Below, piece after piece: positions 63,906-64,000 of a stretch of 64,000 nucleotides of DNA. Source of the stretch: a virus; the IMG/VR virus record IMGVR_UViG_3300034022_000278, positions 24,043 to 88,042 of that record; one strand, given 5' to 3'. The position numbers and the translations under genes were made by a program. Numbering within the stretch: position 1 is the stretch's first letter; each line of letters begins with the position of its first letter. The notes beneath the pieces are model-generated. The model did no database searches. It worked only from the letters and a program-made list of their open reading frames with translations, and had not been told where the DNA came from.

Positions 63906-64000
63906 TTATACGTTTCTTGAAAGTGTTGTTTGGAAAGTTTGTACTGCGGTGTAATAGTTAGCTGCTTCTGTGTCTGTAAGTCCGTCTCCAATAGATGAGA
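63906..64000 (-). CDS. C-terminal end of a probable tail-fibre/appendage gene (partial)
   Basis: The minus strand reads an open frame from the window edge to TAA at 63908-63906: SSIGDGLTDTEAANYYTAVQ, then TFQTTLSRNV. The EAxxYYTAVQTFQTTLxR ending is one I associate with C-termini of tail fibre or collagen-like proteins of Bacteroidota phages. Only 31 codons are visible, so the family is a guess. The overlapping frame at 63809-63991 is a shadow. Confidence 0.5.
   Translation of the reverse strand, partial: SSIGDGLTDTEAANYYTAVQTFQTTLSRNV

Noticed and set aside
63809-63991. 60-codon minus-strand frame at the right edge
   Set aside because: It overlaps both the 85-residue gene and the tail-fibre C-terminus in a third frame. 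The other two frames have motif and overlap support.
1-64000. Stop-codon reassignment (TAG or TGA read as an amino acid), known in some crAss-like phages
   Set aside because: TAG ends genes at 9964, 19571 and 28687, and TGA ends genes at 16204 and 26665, with no long frames interrupted in place. The standard code fits throughout.

Overview
The window looks like about two thirds of the genome of a crAss-like phage (order Crassvirales, short-tailed, infecting Bacteroidota). It is AT-rich and gene-dense, uses the standard code with all three stop codons, and has two convergent arms. The diagnostic features lie in the minus-strand arm. They are three giant virion proteins of 2805, 2478 and 1344 residues, one carrying the DFDVD metal-binding motif of the crAss-like virion RNA polymerase, and a 1462-residue tail (muzzle/stabilization) protein. 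Lipoprotein signals and TAnnTTTG promoter-like boxes suggest a Bacteroidota host, possibly a flavobacterium (inference).

Layout. (1) 1-4.6 kb, plus strand: a gene-poor stretch with tiny ORFs set among structured RNA elements. These include 12-17 bp long-range stems, GAGA-tetraloop hairpins and several tRNA-like shapes with 7-bp acceptor-like stems. (2) 4.6-10.7 kb: an operon-like run of small early genes, mostly unknown, with a membrane-anchored glucosaminidase, a small zinc peptidase, tandem paralogue pairs and two exported proteins. (3) 10.7-29.04 kb: replication and recombination genes. These are family A DNA polymerase, a DnaA-domain-IV-like protein, SF2 helicase, DnaB-type helicase, a Sak4-like ATPase, SSB candidates, primase, a MoxR AAA+ ATPase with a VWA metallopeptidase, a RusA-like protein, a PD-(D/E)XK nuclease and uracil-DNA glycosylase. 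Two LAGLIDADG homing endonucleases invade this block, one inside a group I intron. (4) A bidirectional terminator at 29.05 kb separates the arms. (5) 29.08-64 kb, minus strand, late genes transcribed right to left: end of a probable tail-fibre gene, spanin, holin, endolysin, tail-ring/IHF-like proteins, muzzle, two cargo/ejection proteins and the virion RNA polymerase block.

Most notable points: a ferritin-like protein with a complete ferroxidase ligand set, encoded exactly between the two genes carrying the two halves of the RNA polymerase core; a 2478-residue polyprotein joining the RNA polymerase DFDVD module to a zincin motif, an ADP-ribosyltransferase-like segment, a DUF4326-like segment and a complete SF1 helicase; a group I intron that splits the HExxH catalytic motif of the VWA metallopeptidase; a second homing endonuclease gene flanked by an old 5' gene end and a diverged replacement 5' end; and the left-end array of structured RNAs, two of which share a hairpin with compensatory base changes.

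All calls rest on reading motifs by eye. No database search or folding program was run, so fold-level and family-level assignments are graded by confidence.
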